Of a DNA stretch of 64,000 nucleotides, positions 1 to 8,758 are shown in pieces; within the stretch, counting starts at the first letter, position 1, and each line of letters starts with the position of its first letter. Location of the stretch: the NCBI RefSeq assembly GCF_018413605.1, contig NZ_JAHCDN010000001.1:682001-746000 (forward strand), given 5' to 3'. Source of the stretch: Variovorax sp. PCZ-1 (lineage in GTDB: Bacteria > Pseudomonadota > Gammaproteobacteria > Burkholderiales > Burkholderiaceae_C). The position numbers were made by a program, and so were the translations under genes. Under the pieces are notes generated by a model, which saw only the letters and a list, made by a program, of their open reading frames with translations, was not told where the DNA came from and ran no database searches.

Positions 1-498
1 ATTGAGTTGCAAGAGGCCAGCCAGTGCATCGATATTTTTCTCGACCAGGGTACTGTGCTTTTTTAAAGCATGGTTGAGCCAGTCGCTGGTCACAGACAGT
101 ACTGTGACCAAATCTTTGGGCGCATCTTTGGCATATTCATCCAAATAGAAAAACACCGTGCCTTCTTCATATGGACCGCGCCAAGTGCCATGTCGCTCGA
201 TGAAATCGGCATGTGAGAGGCTCTCATGCCCCTTCCAGAATTCATTGCCTGTGCAGCGGCGATTGAGAAAATCGCGCAGACGCTCCATCACATGCACGGG
301 CCAGACCATATGGCGGCCTGTGAGCGAGAGCAGGCTGTTCAAATCGCGGCGCACATTGAATTTCGCGCCTTGCTTGGCTGCAAGCGTGAGCACAAACTGG
401 GAACACATCATCTCGAGCACAGGCGCGTTTTTCAGGCCGGGCGAAGCCAGCAGGCCATCCGCAAAAGCGGGCGAGAGCGTTGCAACACGTTTGGTCAT
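1..498 (-). CDS. Unrecognised protein, 3' end cut by window edge
   Basis: An open frame begins with ATG at 498 (MTKRVATLSPAF...) and runs leftward off the window, so only the first 166 residues are visible. I do not recognise the family. The visible part is soluble, with no signal peptide or membrane segment, and is rich in aromatic and basic residues in its middle (GRHMVWPVHVMERLRDFL, then WKGHESLSHADFIERHGTW). Codon use resembles the neighbours, and shorter frames on the other strand have no family features, which supports this frame. It is divergent from ilvA, with about 160 bases between them. No function is assigned. Confidence 0.6.
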   Translation of the reverse strand, partial: MTKRVATLSPAFADGLLASPGLKNAPVLEMMCSQFVLTLAAKQGAKFNVRRDLNSLLSLTGRHMVWPVHVMERLRDFLNRRCTGNEFWKGHESLSHADFIERHGTWRGPYEEGTVFFYLDEYAKDAPKDLVTVLSVTSDWLNHALKKHSTLVEKNIDALAGLLQLN

Positions 499-661
499 CG
501 AAGAGCCTCTAATGTGCAGGGGGAAGAATGTCCCTGTTGCAAACCATAACGCAGTTCACGGATTTTGGGAAGACAGGGCCAGAAAATCCATGGGTTGTTC
601 ATGTGTGAAATTCACCACACATTAGCGAAGAGATAGGCTCGCTTGCAGCCACAATGTCAGC

Positions 662-1855
662 ATGATCAGCTTTACCGACATTCAAAACGCCGCTCAGCGC
701 ATCGCCCCGCATGTGCTCAATACGCCTTGCGTGGAGAGCAAAACCCTTTCTCTCATCACGGGTGCAAAGGTGTATCTCAAGTTTGAGAACTTGCAATTCA
801 CTTCGAGCTTCAAGGAGCGTGGTGCATGCAATAAGTTGTCTCAGCTTCCCGCGGACACGCGAGGTGTGGTGGCGATGAGCGCTGGCAACCACGCCCAAGG
901 TGTGGCCTATCACGCGCGCCGATTGGGGCTGCGCGCGGTGATCGTGATGCCGCAGTTCACGCCCGGTGTGAAGGTGGACAACACGCGCCGCCTCGGTGCG
1001 GAGGTGATCTTGCATGGCGATACGCTGGACGAGGCTCGCAGCCATGCGCTTCAAATTGCCAAAGAGCAGTCACTCACTTTGGTGCACCCCTATGACGATG
1101 AGCAGATCGTTGCTGGCCAAGGCACGGTGGCACTAGAGATGCTGCAGGCTGTCCCCGATTTGGATGTGCTGATCGTCGCCATCGGCGGAGGTGGCTTGAT
1201 GGGCGGTATGGCTTTGGCGGCAAAAACACTCAAGCCGGAGATTGAACTCATCGGCGTGCAAACCGAGCGCTTCCCTGCGATGTACAACGCGATCAAGGGC
1301 GAGAAATTGCCGCAAGGCCCGAGCACGATTGCTGAAGGTATCGCCGTGCCCACTCCCGGTGTGATCGCGCGCGAGTTGATTTCCAGCTTAGTGAAAGACA
1401 TCGTGTTGGTCGATGAGGGTGAGATCGAGCACGCGATAGTGCTTCTGCTGGAGATTGAAAAAACGCTGGTGGAAGGCGCGGGCGCGGCTGGCTTGGCGGC
1501 TTTGCTGCAACACAAAGAGCGTTTCGCTGGTAAAAAAGTCGGCCTCGTGCTTTGCGGCGGCAACCTGGATCCGCTGCTGCTGGCTTCGATCATCGAGCGC
1601 GGCATGGTGAAAAGTGGACGGCTGGCGCGCATACGCGTTGGCGCACGAGATGTGCCCGGCTCGCTGGCAAAAATCACGGCGGCGATTGCGCAAGCCGGCG
1701 CGAACGTGAATGAAGTGCAGCATCAACGTGCCTTCACTTTGCAAGCTGCGCAAAATGTGGATATCGAACTGGTCATTCAAGCGCGCGGGCATGAGCATGT
1801 GGCGCAAGTGATCGCGGCGTTGGCGGCGCAGGGCATGAAGGCCGTGGTTTGTTGA
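662..1855 (+). CDS. ilvA: Threonine ammonia-lyase with ACT domain
   Basis: PLP-dependent deamination of threonine to 2-oxobutanoate, the first step towards isoleucine or of threonine catabolism, in the cytoplasm. The 397-residue protein has the fold-type II PLP lysine in SFKERGA (K51) and the phosphate-binding glycine loop GGGGLMGG near residue 176. The last 75 residues form a single ACT-like domain (VGARDVPGSLAKITAAIAQAGANVNEV), as in the shorter IlvA/TdcB type and unlike long E. coli IlvA with its double regulatory domain. The ATG at 662 gives a full-length N-terminus. It stands alone, followed by a dispersed repeat and rnpB. Biosynthetic and catabolic roles cannot be separated from sequence. 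Confidence 0.93.
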   Translation: MISFTDIQNAAQRIAPHVLNTPCVESKTLSLITGAKVYLKFENLQFTSSFKERGACNKLSQLPADTRGVVAMSAGNHAQGVAYHARRLGLRAVIVMPQFTPGVKVDNTRRLGAEVILHGDTLDEARSHALQIAKEQSLTLVHPYDDEQIVAGQGTVALEMLQAVPDLDVLIVAIGGGGLMGGMALAAKTLKPEIELIGVQTERFPAMYNAIKGEKLPQGPSTIAEGIAVPTPGVIARELISSLVKDIVLVDEGEIEHAIVLLLEIEKTLVEGAGAAGLAALLQHKERFAGKKVGLVLCGGNLDPLLLASIIERGMVKSGRLARIRVGARDVPGSLAKITAAIAQAGANVNEVQHQRAFTLQAAQNVDIELVIQARGHEHVAQVIAALAAQGMKAVVC

Positions 1856-1856
1856 T

Positions 1857-1920
1857 GCTATTTATTTAATAGCACTCTGCGCAGATCCTATGCCGGCGAT
1901 TGCGTACTTTTGCTTGTAAA
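1857..1920 (+). repeat. Dispersed element copy 1 (intergenic)
   Basis: This copy directly follows the ilvA stop and precedes rnpB. It has the full core (AATAGCACTCTGCGCAG, then TATGCCGGCGA) and an AT-rich tail. Its head, TGCTATTTATTTAATAGCA, is a short inverted repeat that could form a hairpin. Orientation is defined by the ATAGCACTCTGCGCAG core reading on the plus strand. Confidence 0.85.
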
Positions 1921-1931
1921 ATCACGGCTGT

Positions 1932-2287
1932 GAAGCCTGTCAGGCCGTCGCTGGTGCATACCGCAAGGACGACGCGAAAGCGTCGTGTGGGAAACCACGC
2001 ACTGGAGGAACGTCCGGACTGCACAGGACAGCGCAGGAGCTAACGGCTCTCCAGTGAAAACCGCAAGGCATAAGCTGAGGATCAGAGCAACAGAGACGAG
2101 CCAGTTCAGTCTGGGTGAAACGGGCAATCTCTGCGCGCAGCAATACCAAGTAGGCCAACGTTGATGTGGTTCCGCAGAGTTGGCGGGTAGGTAGCACCGA
2201 GCTGGTGGGGTGACCCCCAGCCCAGAGGAATGACGGTCACGTTGGGGGCAACTCCAACGCACAGAATCCGGCGTATCGACAGGCTTC
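1932..2287 (+). ncRNA. rnpB: RNase P RNA (bacterial class A)
   Basis: Catalytic RNA of RNase P, which matures the 5' ends of tRNAs. The hallmark conserved P4 strand GAGGAACGTCCGGACT lies near 2005, and the matching 3' conserved block CAGAATCCGGCGTATCGAC lies near 2264. The ends pair: GAAGCCTGTC at the 5' end with GACAGGCTTC at the 3' end forms P1. A GGGTGACCCCCAGCCC-type helix is visible near 2210. The length of about 356 bases is normal. A run of T (ACTTTTTTG) follows and probably ends transcription. Frames drawn across it on the minus strand are not genes. Confidence 0.93.
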
Positions 2288-2403
2288 ACACTTTTTTGAT
2301 GATTTTCACGGGTTAACCCTAGACTCTGTAGGTGAAATCCACACGAATGCTGGGATGCACAGCACACACAATCCTCACTGGTTCAAAATAATCAGGAGAA
2401 ACC

Positions 2404-2889
2404 GTGAATATCAAAAGTCAGAAAGACTTCTTTGCCGGACTGATGTTTATCGTCGTCGGTGCAGCTTTTGCGATTGGCGCTTACAGCTATTCCATGGGTG
2501 AGGGTGCTCGTATGGGGCCAGGCTACTTCCCGCGCTTGTTGGGTGTGGTGTTGGCTGTTTTGGGCTCCATCATTTTGTTTAAGTCGCTCACTGTGGCTAC
2601 AGCCGATGGCGACAAGATCGGCAGCTTCGCTTGGAAGCCGATGTTTTGCATCATTGGTGCCAACATCATTTTTGGTATTTGCATCGGCGGCTTGCCGATC
2701 ATCAAATTTCCCGCGCTGGGCATGATTGTGGGTATCTACGCGCTGACCTTTGTGGCCAGCTTGGCCGCATCGCCCTACAAGGTCAAAGAGGTTTTCCTGC
2801 TTGCGACCTTTCTCTCTATTCTGAGCTACCTCGCTTTCATCGTGCTGCTGAATTTGCAGTTCCCGGTGTGGCCCTCATTTCTCGCTTAA
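2404..2889 (+). CDS. tctB: Tripartite tricarboxylate transporter, small permease TctB
   Basis: Small membrane subunit of a TTT-family secondary transporter that works with TctA and a periplasmic TctC/Bug binding protein to import carboxylates. The 161 residues contain four hydrophobic segments (about 10-30, 43-62, 77-110 and 122-155) and the family motif GPGYFPRLLG near residue 38. The start is GTG at 2404, set by AGGAG at 2393-2397. It is 12 bases upstream of tctA, so the two form an operon. No binding-protein gene is attached; a Bug gene occurs only at the far right of the window. The substrate is unknown. Confidence 0.9.
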   Translation: MNIKSQKDFFAGLMFIVVGAAFAIGAYSYSMGEGARMGPGYFPRLLGVVLAVLGSIILFKSLTVATADGDKIGSFAWKPMFCIIGANIIFGICIGGLPIIKFPALGMIVGIYALTFVASLAASPYKVKEVFLLATFLSILSYLAFIVLLNLQFPVWPSFLA

Positions 2890-2901
2890 GGAGGACACAA
2901 C

Positions 2902-4416
2902 ATGGATCTGTTTAACAACCTCGCGCTTGGCTTCGGCGTCGCTTTCACCCTTCAAAACCTGATGTACGCCTTCATCGGCTGCCTGCTCGGCACGCTGATT
3001 GGTGTTTTGCCGGGCATTGGCCCCGTGGCTACAATTGCCATGCTGCTGCCTGCCACCTACGCACTGCCCCCTGTGGCGGCGCTGATCATGTTGGCCGGTA
3101 TTTACTATGGCGCGCAATACGGTGGCTCCACCACGGCGATTTTGGTGAACCTACCCGGTGAATCCTCCTCCGTGGTCACCACGCTGGATGGCTACCAAAT
3201 GGCGCGCCAAGGCCGAGCGGGCCCTGCGCTGGCTGCTGCTGGCATTGGCTCCTTCTTCGCGGGCTGCGTGGGTACCTTGATCTTGGCTGCTTTTGCAGCA
3301 CCTTTGACCGAAGTGGCTTTCAAATTCGGCCCAGCTGAATATTTCTCGCTCATGATTTTGGGCTTGATCGGCGCCGTGGTGTTGGCTTCGGGCTCTCTGC
3401 TCAAGGCGCTCAGCATGATCATCTTGGGGCTCTTGCTCGGCTTGATCGGCACCGATGTGAATTCCGGCGTGGCACGCTACAGCTTTGATATCCCCGAGCT
3501 CACGGATGGCATTGGCTTCATCGTGATCGCCATGGGTGTATTCGGCTATGGCGAGATCATCAGCAATTTGGGTAAGAGCGATGACGAGCGCGAAGTCTTC
3601 ACTGCGAAAGTGACTGGCCTGATGCCTAACGCTGAAGATTTCAAGCGCATGGCACCTGCGATTTTGCGTGGCACGACTTTGGGCTCAGCTCTTGGCATCT
3701 TGCCCGGCGGTGGTGCTTTGTTGGCAGCTTTTGCGGCTTACACGATTGAGAAAAAGACCAAGCTCAAGCCTGGTGAAATGCCGTTCGGTAAAGGCAATAT
3801 CCGCGGCGTGGCTGCGCCAGAGTCTGCCAACAACGCCGGCTCACAAACCTCCTTCATCCCCTTGCTCACCTTGGGCATTCCACCCAATGCCGTGATGGCG
3901 CTGATGGTGGGCGCGATGACGATCCACAACATCCAACCTGGCCCCCAGGTGATGACAAGCAACCCCGAGCTCTTCTGGGGCTTGATCGCCTCTATGTGGA
4001 TTGGCAATGCCATGCTGATTATTTTGAACCTGCCACTCATTGGCATCTGGATCAAACTGCTCACCGTGCCTTACCGCTGGCTTTTCCCAGCCATCGTGCT
4101 GTTCTGCTCGATTGGTGTGTACTCCACCAATAACAACACCTGGGATATCTGGATGGTGGCGGCCTTCGGTGTGATTGGCTACATGGCTTTCATCAAGCTC
4201 GGTTGCGAGCCTGCGCCCTTGTTGCTGGGCTTCATCTTGGGCCCCATGATGGAAGAGAATCTGCGCCGCGCTATGCTGCTCTCGCGAGGCGATTGGAGCG
4301 TGTTTGTCACGCGTCCGCTGTCGCTGGGGCTTTTGATCGCTGCGGCCTTGCTGCTGGTGATTGTGCTGCTGCCTTCAGTGAAGAAGAAGCGCGAAGAGAC
4401 TTTTGTGGAAGATTGA
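2902..4416 (+). CDS. tctA: Tripartite tricarboxylate transporter, large permease TctA
   Basis: Main membrane channel subunit of the TTT carboxylate importer. The 504 residues are mostly hydrophobic, with about 11-12 membrane segments. Family signatures are visible: GVLPGIGPVATIAMLLP near residue 38, YGAQYGGSTTAILVNLPGE near 73, and APESANNAGSQTSFIPLLTLGIP near 300. An AAGGAGG Shine-Dalgarno sequence overlaps the tctB stop codon. A strong bidirectional terminator follows. The length and motif order are typical of TctA. Confidence 0.95.
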   Translation: MDLFNNLALGFGVAFTLQNLMYAFIGCLLGTLIGVLPGIGPVATIAMLLPATYALPPVAALIMLAGIYYGAQYGGSTTAILVNLPGESSSVVTTLDGYQMARQGRAGPALAAAGIGSFFAGCVGTLILAAFAAPLTEVAFKFGPAEYFSLMILGLIGAVVLASGSLLKALSMIILGLLLGLIGTDVNSGVARYSFDIPELTDGIGFIVIAMGVFGYGEIISNLGKSDDEREVFTAKVTGLMPNAEDFKRMAPAILRGTTLGSALGILPGGGALLAAFAAYTIEKKTKLKPGEMPFGKGNIRGVAAPESANNAGSQTSFIPLLTLGIPPNAVMALMVGAMTIHNIQPGPQVMTSNPELFWGLIASMWIGNAMLIILNLPLIGIWIKLLTVPYRWLFPAIVLFCSIGVYSTNNNTWDIWMVAAFGVIGYMAFIKLGCEPAPLLLGFILGPMMEENLRRAMLLSRGDWSVFVTRPLSLGLLIAAALLLVIVLLPSVKKKREETFVED

Positions 4417-4432
4417 TCTTCTGCAGCTCATC

Positions 4433-4467
4433 AAAAAAGGCAGCTTAGGCTGCCTTTTTTTGTTTTT
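4433..4467. terminator. Bidirectional rho-independent terminator
   Basis: The stem GGCAGC-TTAG-GCTGCC (4439-4454) has six A before it and a long T run after it. It can therefore end both tctA from the left and the GlxA-type regulator gene from the right. Confidence 0.85.
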
Positions 4468-4477
4468 TTAAAATGGC

Positions 4478-5455
4478 TTAGCCTAGTTTGGTTTGTGAGG
4501 GCAGACCCTCTTTGACTAAGGCTTTCCAGGCGCGGCGCAATTGCAAATCAGAACGGAAGCCCGCCATATCAGAGGCCTGAGCCACGCTTTTGCCCGCTTT
4601 CAATGCTTTTTCTGCCAACTCCACCCGAATGCTGCGCAAAAAATCCAGCGGGCTCATGCCCACATGCTCGTCGAAAAGCCGGTTGAGATGCCGCGTCGAG
4701 GTGCAAGCAAGCTCGGCCATGCGCTCAGCATCCCAAGCTTCGCGCGGCGCTAGGCTCACCGCATCTTGCACACGATGAACAGCGGGATGCAAATGCGCGC
4801 GGCTGCTCAAAAAGGCCGACATTTCTGGATCGCCCGGCCCGCGCCTCATCGGCATCACCATCACTTGCGCCACGCGTGCCGCAACCGCTTCGCCGCACAC
4901 ATCGGCAATCAAATGCACCGCCAAGTCAATGCCGGTGGTGATCCCCGCGCTGCTGTAAATGCTGCGCTCGCTATCTGATACAAACACGCGATTGGCCAAC
5001 ACTTGGCATTGTGGTTCTAACTTTCGCAATGCCTCCAGCTCCAAGTGATGCGTCGTCACCTGCGCGCCTGCGAGCAAACCTGCTTGTGCGGCCAGCAGTG
5101 CGCCAGCGCAGACGGTGATCAGGCGATGCGGCGCTTGAAGCTGGCCGCTGATGCTGCGTAGCCAAAGCGTGAGGTCGCGCACAGGTTTGCTGCTCAAATT
5201 AATGTGCTCATCAGGCGCGCCCAGCAAAATCACCCAGCTTGGCTGTGCTAATTTTGCTGGCAGCGGCTCCAGCTGCATCAACCGTGCCCCCACAGAGCTT
5301 ACCGCTTGCAAATCTGGCCCGATAAACCTCATGCGAAAAGCAGAGGGCTTGCCTTGGCGCTCCAAAGTCTGATTCGCAATCCGAAACGCTTCAGCCGGCC
5401 CCGCCCAATCGAGGGCGCAACTGTGTGGGAGCATCACGAAAAGCAAATCAATCAT
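4478..5455 (-). CDS. GlxA-family AraC-type regulator with DJ-1/PfpI domain
   Basis: A 325-residue transcription factor. Residues about 1-200 form a DJ-1/PfpI class I amidotransferase-like domain, with the nucleophile-elbow-like sequence TVCAGALLAAQAG. Residues about 225-325 form an AraC double helix-turn-helix (ERMAELACTSTRHLNRLFDEHVGMSPLDFLRSIRVELAEKAL). Such proteins often control nearby amide or amino-acid catabolic genes. Its start overlaps the end of the cysteine hydrolase gene by 8 bases, so the two are co-transcribed and the regulator may control that hydrolase. The ligand is unknown. Confidence 0.88.
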   Translation of the reverse strand: MIDLLFVMLPHSCALDWAGPAEAFRIANQTLERQGKPSAFRMRFIGPDLQAVSSVGARLMQLEPLPAKLAQPSWVILLGAPDEHINLSSKPVRDLTLWLRSISGQLQAPHRLITVCAGALLAAQAGLLAGAQVTTHHLELEALRKLEPQCQVLANRVFVSDSERSIYSSAGITTGIDLAVHLIADVCGEAVAARVAQVMVMPMRRGPGDPEMSAFLSSRAHLHPAVHRVQDAVSLAPREAWDAERMAELACTSTRHLNRLFDEHVGMSPLDFLRSIRVELAEKALKAGKSVAQASDMAGFRSDLQLRRAWKALVKEGLPSQTKLG

Positions 5456-6014
5456 GCAGAGCCTGTTTCTTTAAAGCCTGTTCCACTGTGCAGATGCGAG
5501 CAAAACGTCCATCGAGTACGGTGGCGGTGCGGGTTTTGATGTCTGTTGCGCTGAGCAGCGAGCCATCTGCATTTTTCATATCAAAAGTGAGCGTTGCGTC
5601 GGTCACGTAATCTATCTGCCAGCCCAGATCACTCGCATGGCGCGTTGTCGTTTCGCAGCATTGCTCAGTGCGGATGCCGCTGATGATGAGCTTCTGAATG
5701 CCATGCTGCGTGAGCCACACATCCAGCCCTGTGCCTACCAAAGCACTGTGGCGCGATTTGTAAATGGTATGTGCTGCATCAAAATCAGCCAAGCCTTGGA
5801 GGGGGCTCACATGGCCAGATTCAAGAGCAAATGAATTGCTAGCTAGCTTGTCACCTTCCACATGAAAAACACGAACAGCAGGAATACCTTGGCTTTTGCA
5901 GCCTTCAATCAATGCGTTTTGATGTCTGAGATAGTCAGGCACGTTGGTTGAGGAAAAATAAGGGCGATGACGAAACGATTCTTGCACATCAATCACAATT
6001 AAGGCGGTTTTCAT
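5448..6014 (-). CDS. Isochorismatase-like cysteine hydrolase
   Basis: A 188-residue member of the isochorismatase/nicotinamidase superfamily, which hydrolyses amides or related bonds with an Asp-Lys-Cys triad. The Asp is in ALIVIDVQESF (D9), a Lys lies in HTIYKSRHSALVGTGLD, and the Cys is in SGIRTEQCCETTTRHASDLG. The ATG at 6014 begins the usual first beta strand. It is first in a two-gene unit with the GlxA-type regulator. The exact substrate cannot be read from sequence. Confidence 0.88.
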   Translation of the reverse strand: MKTALIVIDVQESFRHRPYFSSTNVPDYLRHQNALIEGCKSQGIPAVRVFHVEGDKLASNSFALESGHVSPLQGLADFDAAHTIYKSRHSALVGTGLDVWLTQHGIQKLIISGIRTEQCCETTTRHASDLGWQIDYVTDATLTFDMKNADGSLLSATDIKTRTATVLDGRFARICTVEQALKKQALHD

Positions 6015-6133
6015 GGCGATACTCCGTAGTTGAGGAATGCCTTGATTGTTGTGGATACAGTGATCCGTATTTCTTCGATACCAGACAAGAATCTATCATT
6101 TTCGGACATTCTGCTTTGAATGCCGTCTCTGGG

Positions 6134-6979
6134 TCAAGCGGTGATGATCCAGCCTTCGAGTGCATCAAATTTCGGTAGCCCATAGTTCTTTTTGCCGGCC
6201 AAATGCTTGCCATAAGCCCAATGCGCTTGCAGCATGCACAGGGTAGCGTCCAAGCTGTCGCCGCTGGCATCATCGATGAGTTGCTCGCGTTGCGCATTAG
6301 AGAGTTTGAGGCGCACTTTCAGTTTCGTTTGCCCGTTTTCCAAAGCGGTGAGGATGTCTTTGCGAGCAATCAGGCGTTCGGGCGTTTGCTTGGCTTTATC
6401 GTCGCTTTTGTAGCTGCGTGATCCAATGATTTCTCTGGCGAGCAGTCCAGGGTAGGCTTCTAGGGCAACTTTATTGGGATGGCCTTGGTGCAATCCGGGG
6501 AAGTGGCAGCCTGCTTGAAGCAGCAGAGGCACACCGGCATGCAGCATGTAGGCCACGGGAGGATTCACCCATTTCATACTGGGGCTGCTGCCGGCGGGCA
6601 GATCAGCTGCGCGGTGAGCGAATTTGCCGCCTACTGGCCTGGCATCGCAAAAGGCCTTGAAGGTGGCGCGAATCTCTTCGCGCGAGAGACTGGTGTAATG
6701 CTGCATGCAGGCGTGCCAATCGAGTGGCCACTGCAAAGTTTCCACCAATTCACGCGGGAGACCAAATGGCAAATCAAAACCGCCAATCCATTTGCGATCT
6801 GCTTTGAGCCAATCACCCCATACTTGGAGAGAATCAAAGCGCTCTAGTTTCAATAGCACGCTGCGCAATGAATATGCCGGCGAACTGCCGTTTTCTTCTA
6901 AAATTTCCTCACTCAATGCCACAACCACTGGCTTGCGCTTGGAAGGGCTGGAGGAGAAATCACAACCGATGATTTGCAT
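6134..6979 (-). CDS. DUF429 family protein with repeat-encoded insert
   Basis: A 281-residue protein resembling DUF429, a predicted RNase H-like fold of unknown role. The start MQIIGCDFSSSPSKRKPVVVA matches the usual first strand with its acidic residue, and GGFDLPFGLPREL and DSLDATLCMLQAHWA are family-like. Residues about 25-45 (EENGSSPAYSLRSVLLKLE) are encoded by a dispersed element read antisense, in the loop after the first strands. The frame stays open. It is last in the leftward run, 10 bases after the EamA gene. Function is unknown. Confidence 0.75.
   Translation of the reverse strand: MQIIGCDFSSSPSKRKPVVVALSEEILEENGSSPAYSLRSVLLKLERFDSLQVWGDWLKADRKWIGGFDLPFGLPRELVETLQWPLDWHACMQHYTSLSREEIRATFKAFCDARPVGGKFAHRAADLPAGSSPSMKWVNPPVAYMLHAGVPLLLQAGCHFPGLHQGHPNKVALEAYPGLLAREIIGSRSYKSDDKAKQTPERLIARKDILTALENGQTKLKVRLKLSNAQREQLIDDASGDSLDATLCMLQAHWAYGKHLAGKKNYGLPKFDALEGWIITA
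6846..6904 (+). repeat. Dispersed element copy 2 (inside DUF429 gene)
   Basis: Core CAATAGCACGCTGCGCA, then TATGCCGGCGA, with tail CTGCCGTTTTCTTCTAAAA. It lies inside the minus-strand DUF429 gene and is read antisense in a frame that contains no stop. It contributes about 20 residues near the N-terminus. Confidence 0.85.
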
Positions 6980-6989
6980 GTCAGTCTAC

Positions 6990-7871
6990 TTACCCTAAGG
7001 CCAAGGCCATCACGCCTGCTGCAATGGCGCAAGCTCCCAGAATGCGTAAACCGCGATCACTCTCGCCCAGCAATTGCCCACCAATCAGCGCCGCAAATAG
7101 CATGCTCACTTCGCGTGCGGGCGCAACGTGGCTCACAGGCGCGATCTTCATCGCATACAGCACCAGCACGTAAGCAATCGGGCTGAAGATCGCCACGATC
7201 GCAGCATATTTCCACTGTAGTTTCCACAGGCGCCTGGCCTCGGGTATATCGCGCAGCACGGCGATAGAGCTGTAAGGCATGCGCAATACATTGCACCAGT
7301 AGTCAAACAAGATCGGCGAAATCGCCAGCATCTTGACAGCCCAAGCATCGAGGATGGTGTAGCAAGCAATGAGCGCGCCTGTGAGCACACCCCAGAAAAT
7401 GCCAGCTTGAATGCGAGCGCGTTTGGAAGGATCGTGTGCCGCACGAAACAGCGCTGGCCCGCCTGCCACGAGAAACACGCCGATCACCACGCCTGCAATG
7501 CCCAGCACACCAAAGGCCGAGAGCTGCTCACCAAACACAATCACAGCCACGCCAGATGAGAGCAGTGGGCCACTGCCGCGCGCTACGGGATAAACCACCG
7601 TGAGATCGCTTTTGCGATAACCCGTGAGCAAGCAAATGAAATACAGCCAATGCACAAAGCCGCTCACCGCCATCGCAGTCCATTCTTTCCAGCCCCATGC
7701 GGGCAACATATCCCAGCCCAGCCAAATGCACAGGGGCGACCAGACAATGAACATGATGACGCATGAGAAAAATGTGAACCGTGCATCACCCCCCGCTTTC
7801 TTGGCGGCCACATTCCACAGCGCATGGATTAATGCGCCCAAGAGCACTAAAAACAAGGCAGCAAGAGGCAT
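6990..7871 (-). CDS. EamA/DMT-family transporter
   Basis: A 293-residue inner-membrane protein of the drug/metabolite transporter superfamily, with about ten hydrophobic helices and the internal two-fold EamA duplication. The first half ends around GVFLVAGGPALF, and the second half begins at ARIQAGIFWGVLTGALIACYTILD. DMT exporters commonly move amino acids, nucleosides or other metabolites, and the substrate here is unknown. It lies 12 bases from the rhodanese gene, in the same leftward run. Confidence 0.85.
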   Translation of the reverse strand: MPLAALFLVLLGALIHALWNVAAKKAGGDARFTFFSCVIMFIVWSPLCIWLGWDMLPAWGWKEWTAMAVSGFVHWLYFICLLTGYRKSDLTVVYPVARGSGPLLSSGVAVIVFGEQLSAFGVLGIAGVVIGVFLVAGGPALFRAAHDPSKRARIQAGIFWGVLTGALIACYTILDAWAVKMLAISPILFDYWCNVLRMPYSSIAVLRDIPEARRLWKLQWKYAAIVAIFSPIAYVLVLYAMKIAPVSHVAPAREVSMLFAALIGGQLLGESDRGLRILGACAIAAGVMALALG

Positions 7872-7883
7872 GGTCTTAAGGCA

Positions 7884-8303
7884 TCAGGGCTTGAAGGGAG
7901 AAGATGGTTTAACCATCGGCCAGCCGCGCTTAGCCCATTCGCTCATGCCGCCGTGCACGTAGCGCACATGCGCATAGCGTTGCTCGCCCAGTTGTTGGCG
8001 CAAGGCGCGCAGCGTTGCTGCAGAGCGGTTTTGTGTGTTGCAAATCAGCAGCACGGGTTTATCGGGCTGCAAGGGAATTTCTTGGACGCGTTTGCCCAAC
8101 TGGCTCATTGGAAGCAAGAGCGCTCCAGCCGCGACACCTGTAGCGTGTTCTTGTGGCTCGCGGATATCGATGAGCACTGCAGAAGCAGATTCATGCAAAC
8201 GGCGCGCTTCATCCAAGCCGATGACTTCGCTTGAAGTGCCTTGAGAAAAAGCAAAAGGGCTGCAAACTGCAGCCCCGATGACGATGGCATCACGCCTTTG
8301 CAT
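7884..8303 (-). CDS. Single-domain rhodanese-like protein
   Basis: A 139-residue protein with a hydrophobic N-terminal segment (AIVIGAAVCSPFAFSQG), probably a signal peptide, so export is likely. A rhodanese domain follows. The catalytic Cys is in LLICNTQNRSAATLRAL, and LIDIREPQEHATGVAAGALLLP is the typical domain start. Rhodaneses transfer sulfane sulfur or carry persulfide. The ATG at 8303 overlaps the BLUF stop codon (TGATG), which indicates translational coupling. A TTG three bases upstream is less likely to be the start. Confidence 0.85.
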   Translation of the reverse strand: MQRRDAIVIGAAVCSPFAFSQGTSSEVIGLDEARRLHESASAVLIDIREPQEHATGVAAGALLLPMSQLGKRVQEIPLQPDKPVLLICNTQNRSAATLRALRQQLGEQRYAHVRYVHGGMSEWAKRGWPMVKPSSPFKP

Positions 8304-8728
8304 CAAGCCCGGCCAATGATGCTGGCTGTGGCCATCAACTCTTCTAGCAATGCCAGCGACACCTTGCCACTCACCGCATAAGGATCGAGCTCAGCCTTTT
8401 CCGAGTATTTCAAGACGATGGAGGTATTGAGCTTAGCAAGGTTAACTTGCCCCATCGTCCAGCCGCCAAAACGGCGCTCTTGAATTTCTTGAAAATCAAG
8501 CAGCACCACATCTTTGTGACGCTTGTCTCTGCAAATATGGTTGTAGAGCTCGCTCACAGGGCCACGGCCACCTTCGATGGCTTGCAAGAAAATACCTGCA
8601 CCGTAGCAAAGAATGCCGGTGATGCCCAGCTCTGGATTGTGTTTGCGTGAATCGCTCAAGATGCCATCAATCACTTCTGGCTTAGAAGGATCTGCCAAAC
8701 GGCTGACGTAGAGAAGACGTACTAACAT
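8303..8728 (-). CDS. BLUF-domain blue-light sensor, PixD/short type
   Basis: A 141-residue stand-alone BLUF photoreceptor that binds FAD and senses blue light. The flavin-contacting residues are present: Tyr7 (RLLYVSR), Asn31 (HNPELGITGIL), Gln49 (GIFLQAIEG), and the Trp and Met of FGGWTMGQVNL. About 45 residues after the core give the two-helix cap typical of PixD-like short BLUF proteins. No output domain is fused, so it must act through a partner. It overlaps the rhodanese gene by one base and follows folE after about 30 bases. Confidence 0.92.
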   Translation of the reverse strand: MLVRLLYVSRLADPSKPEVIDGILSDSRKHNPELGITGILCYGAGIFLQAIEGGRGPVSELYNHICRDKRHKDVVLLDFQEIQERRFGGWTMGQVNLAKLNTSIVLKYSEKAELDPYAVSGKVSLALLEELMATASIIGRA

Positions 8729-8758
8729 GGTGTGTGCCTCGTTATTATTGATTTGTTA

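Noticed and set aside
1888-2367. Minus-strand frame of 159 residues
   Set aside because: It covers the RNase P RNA gene; its residues have no family features.
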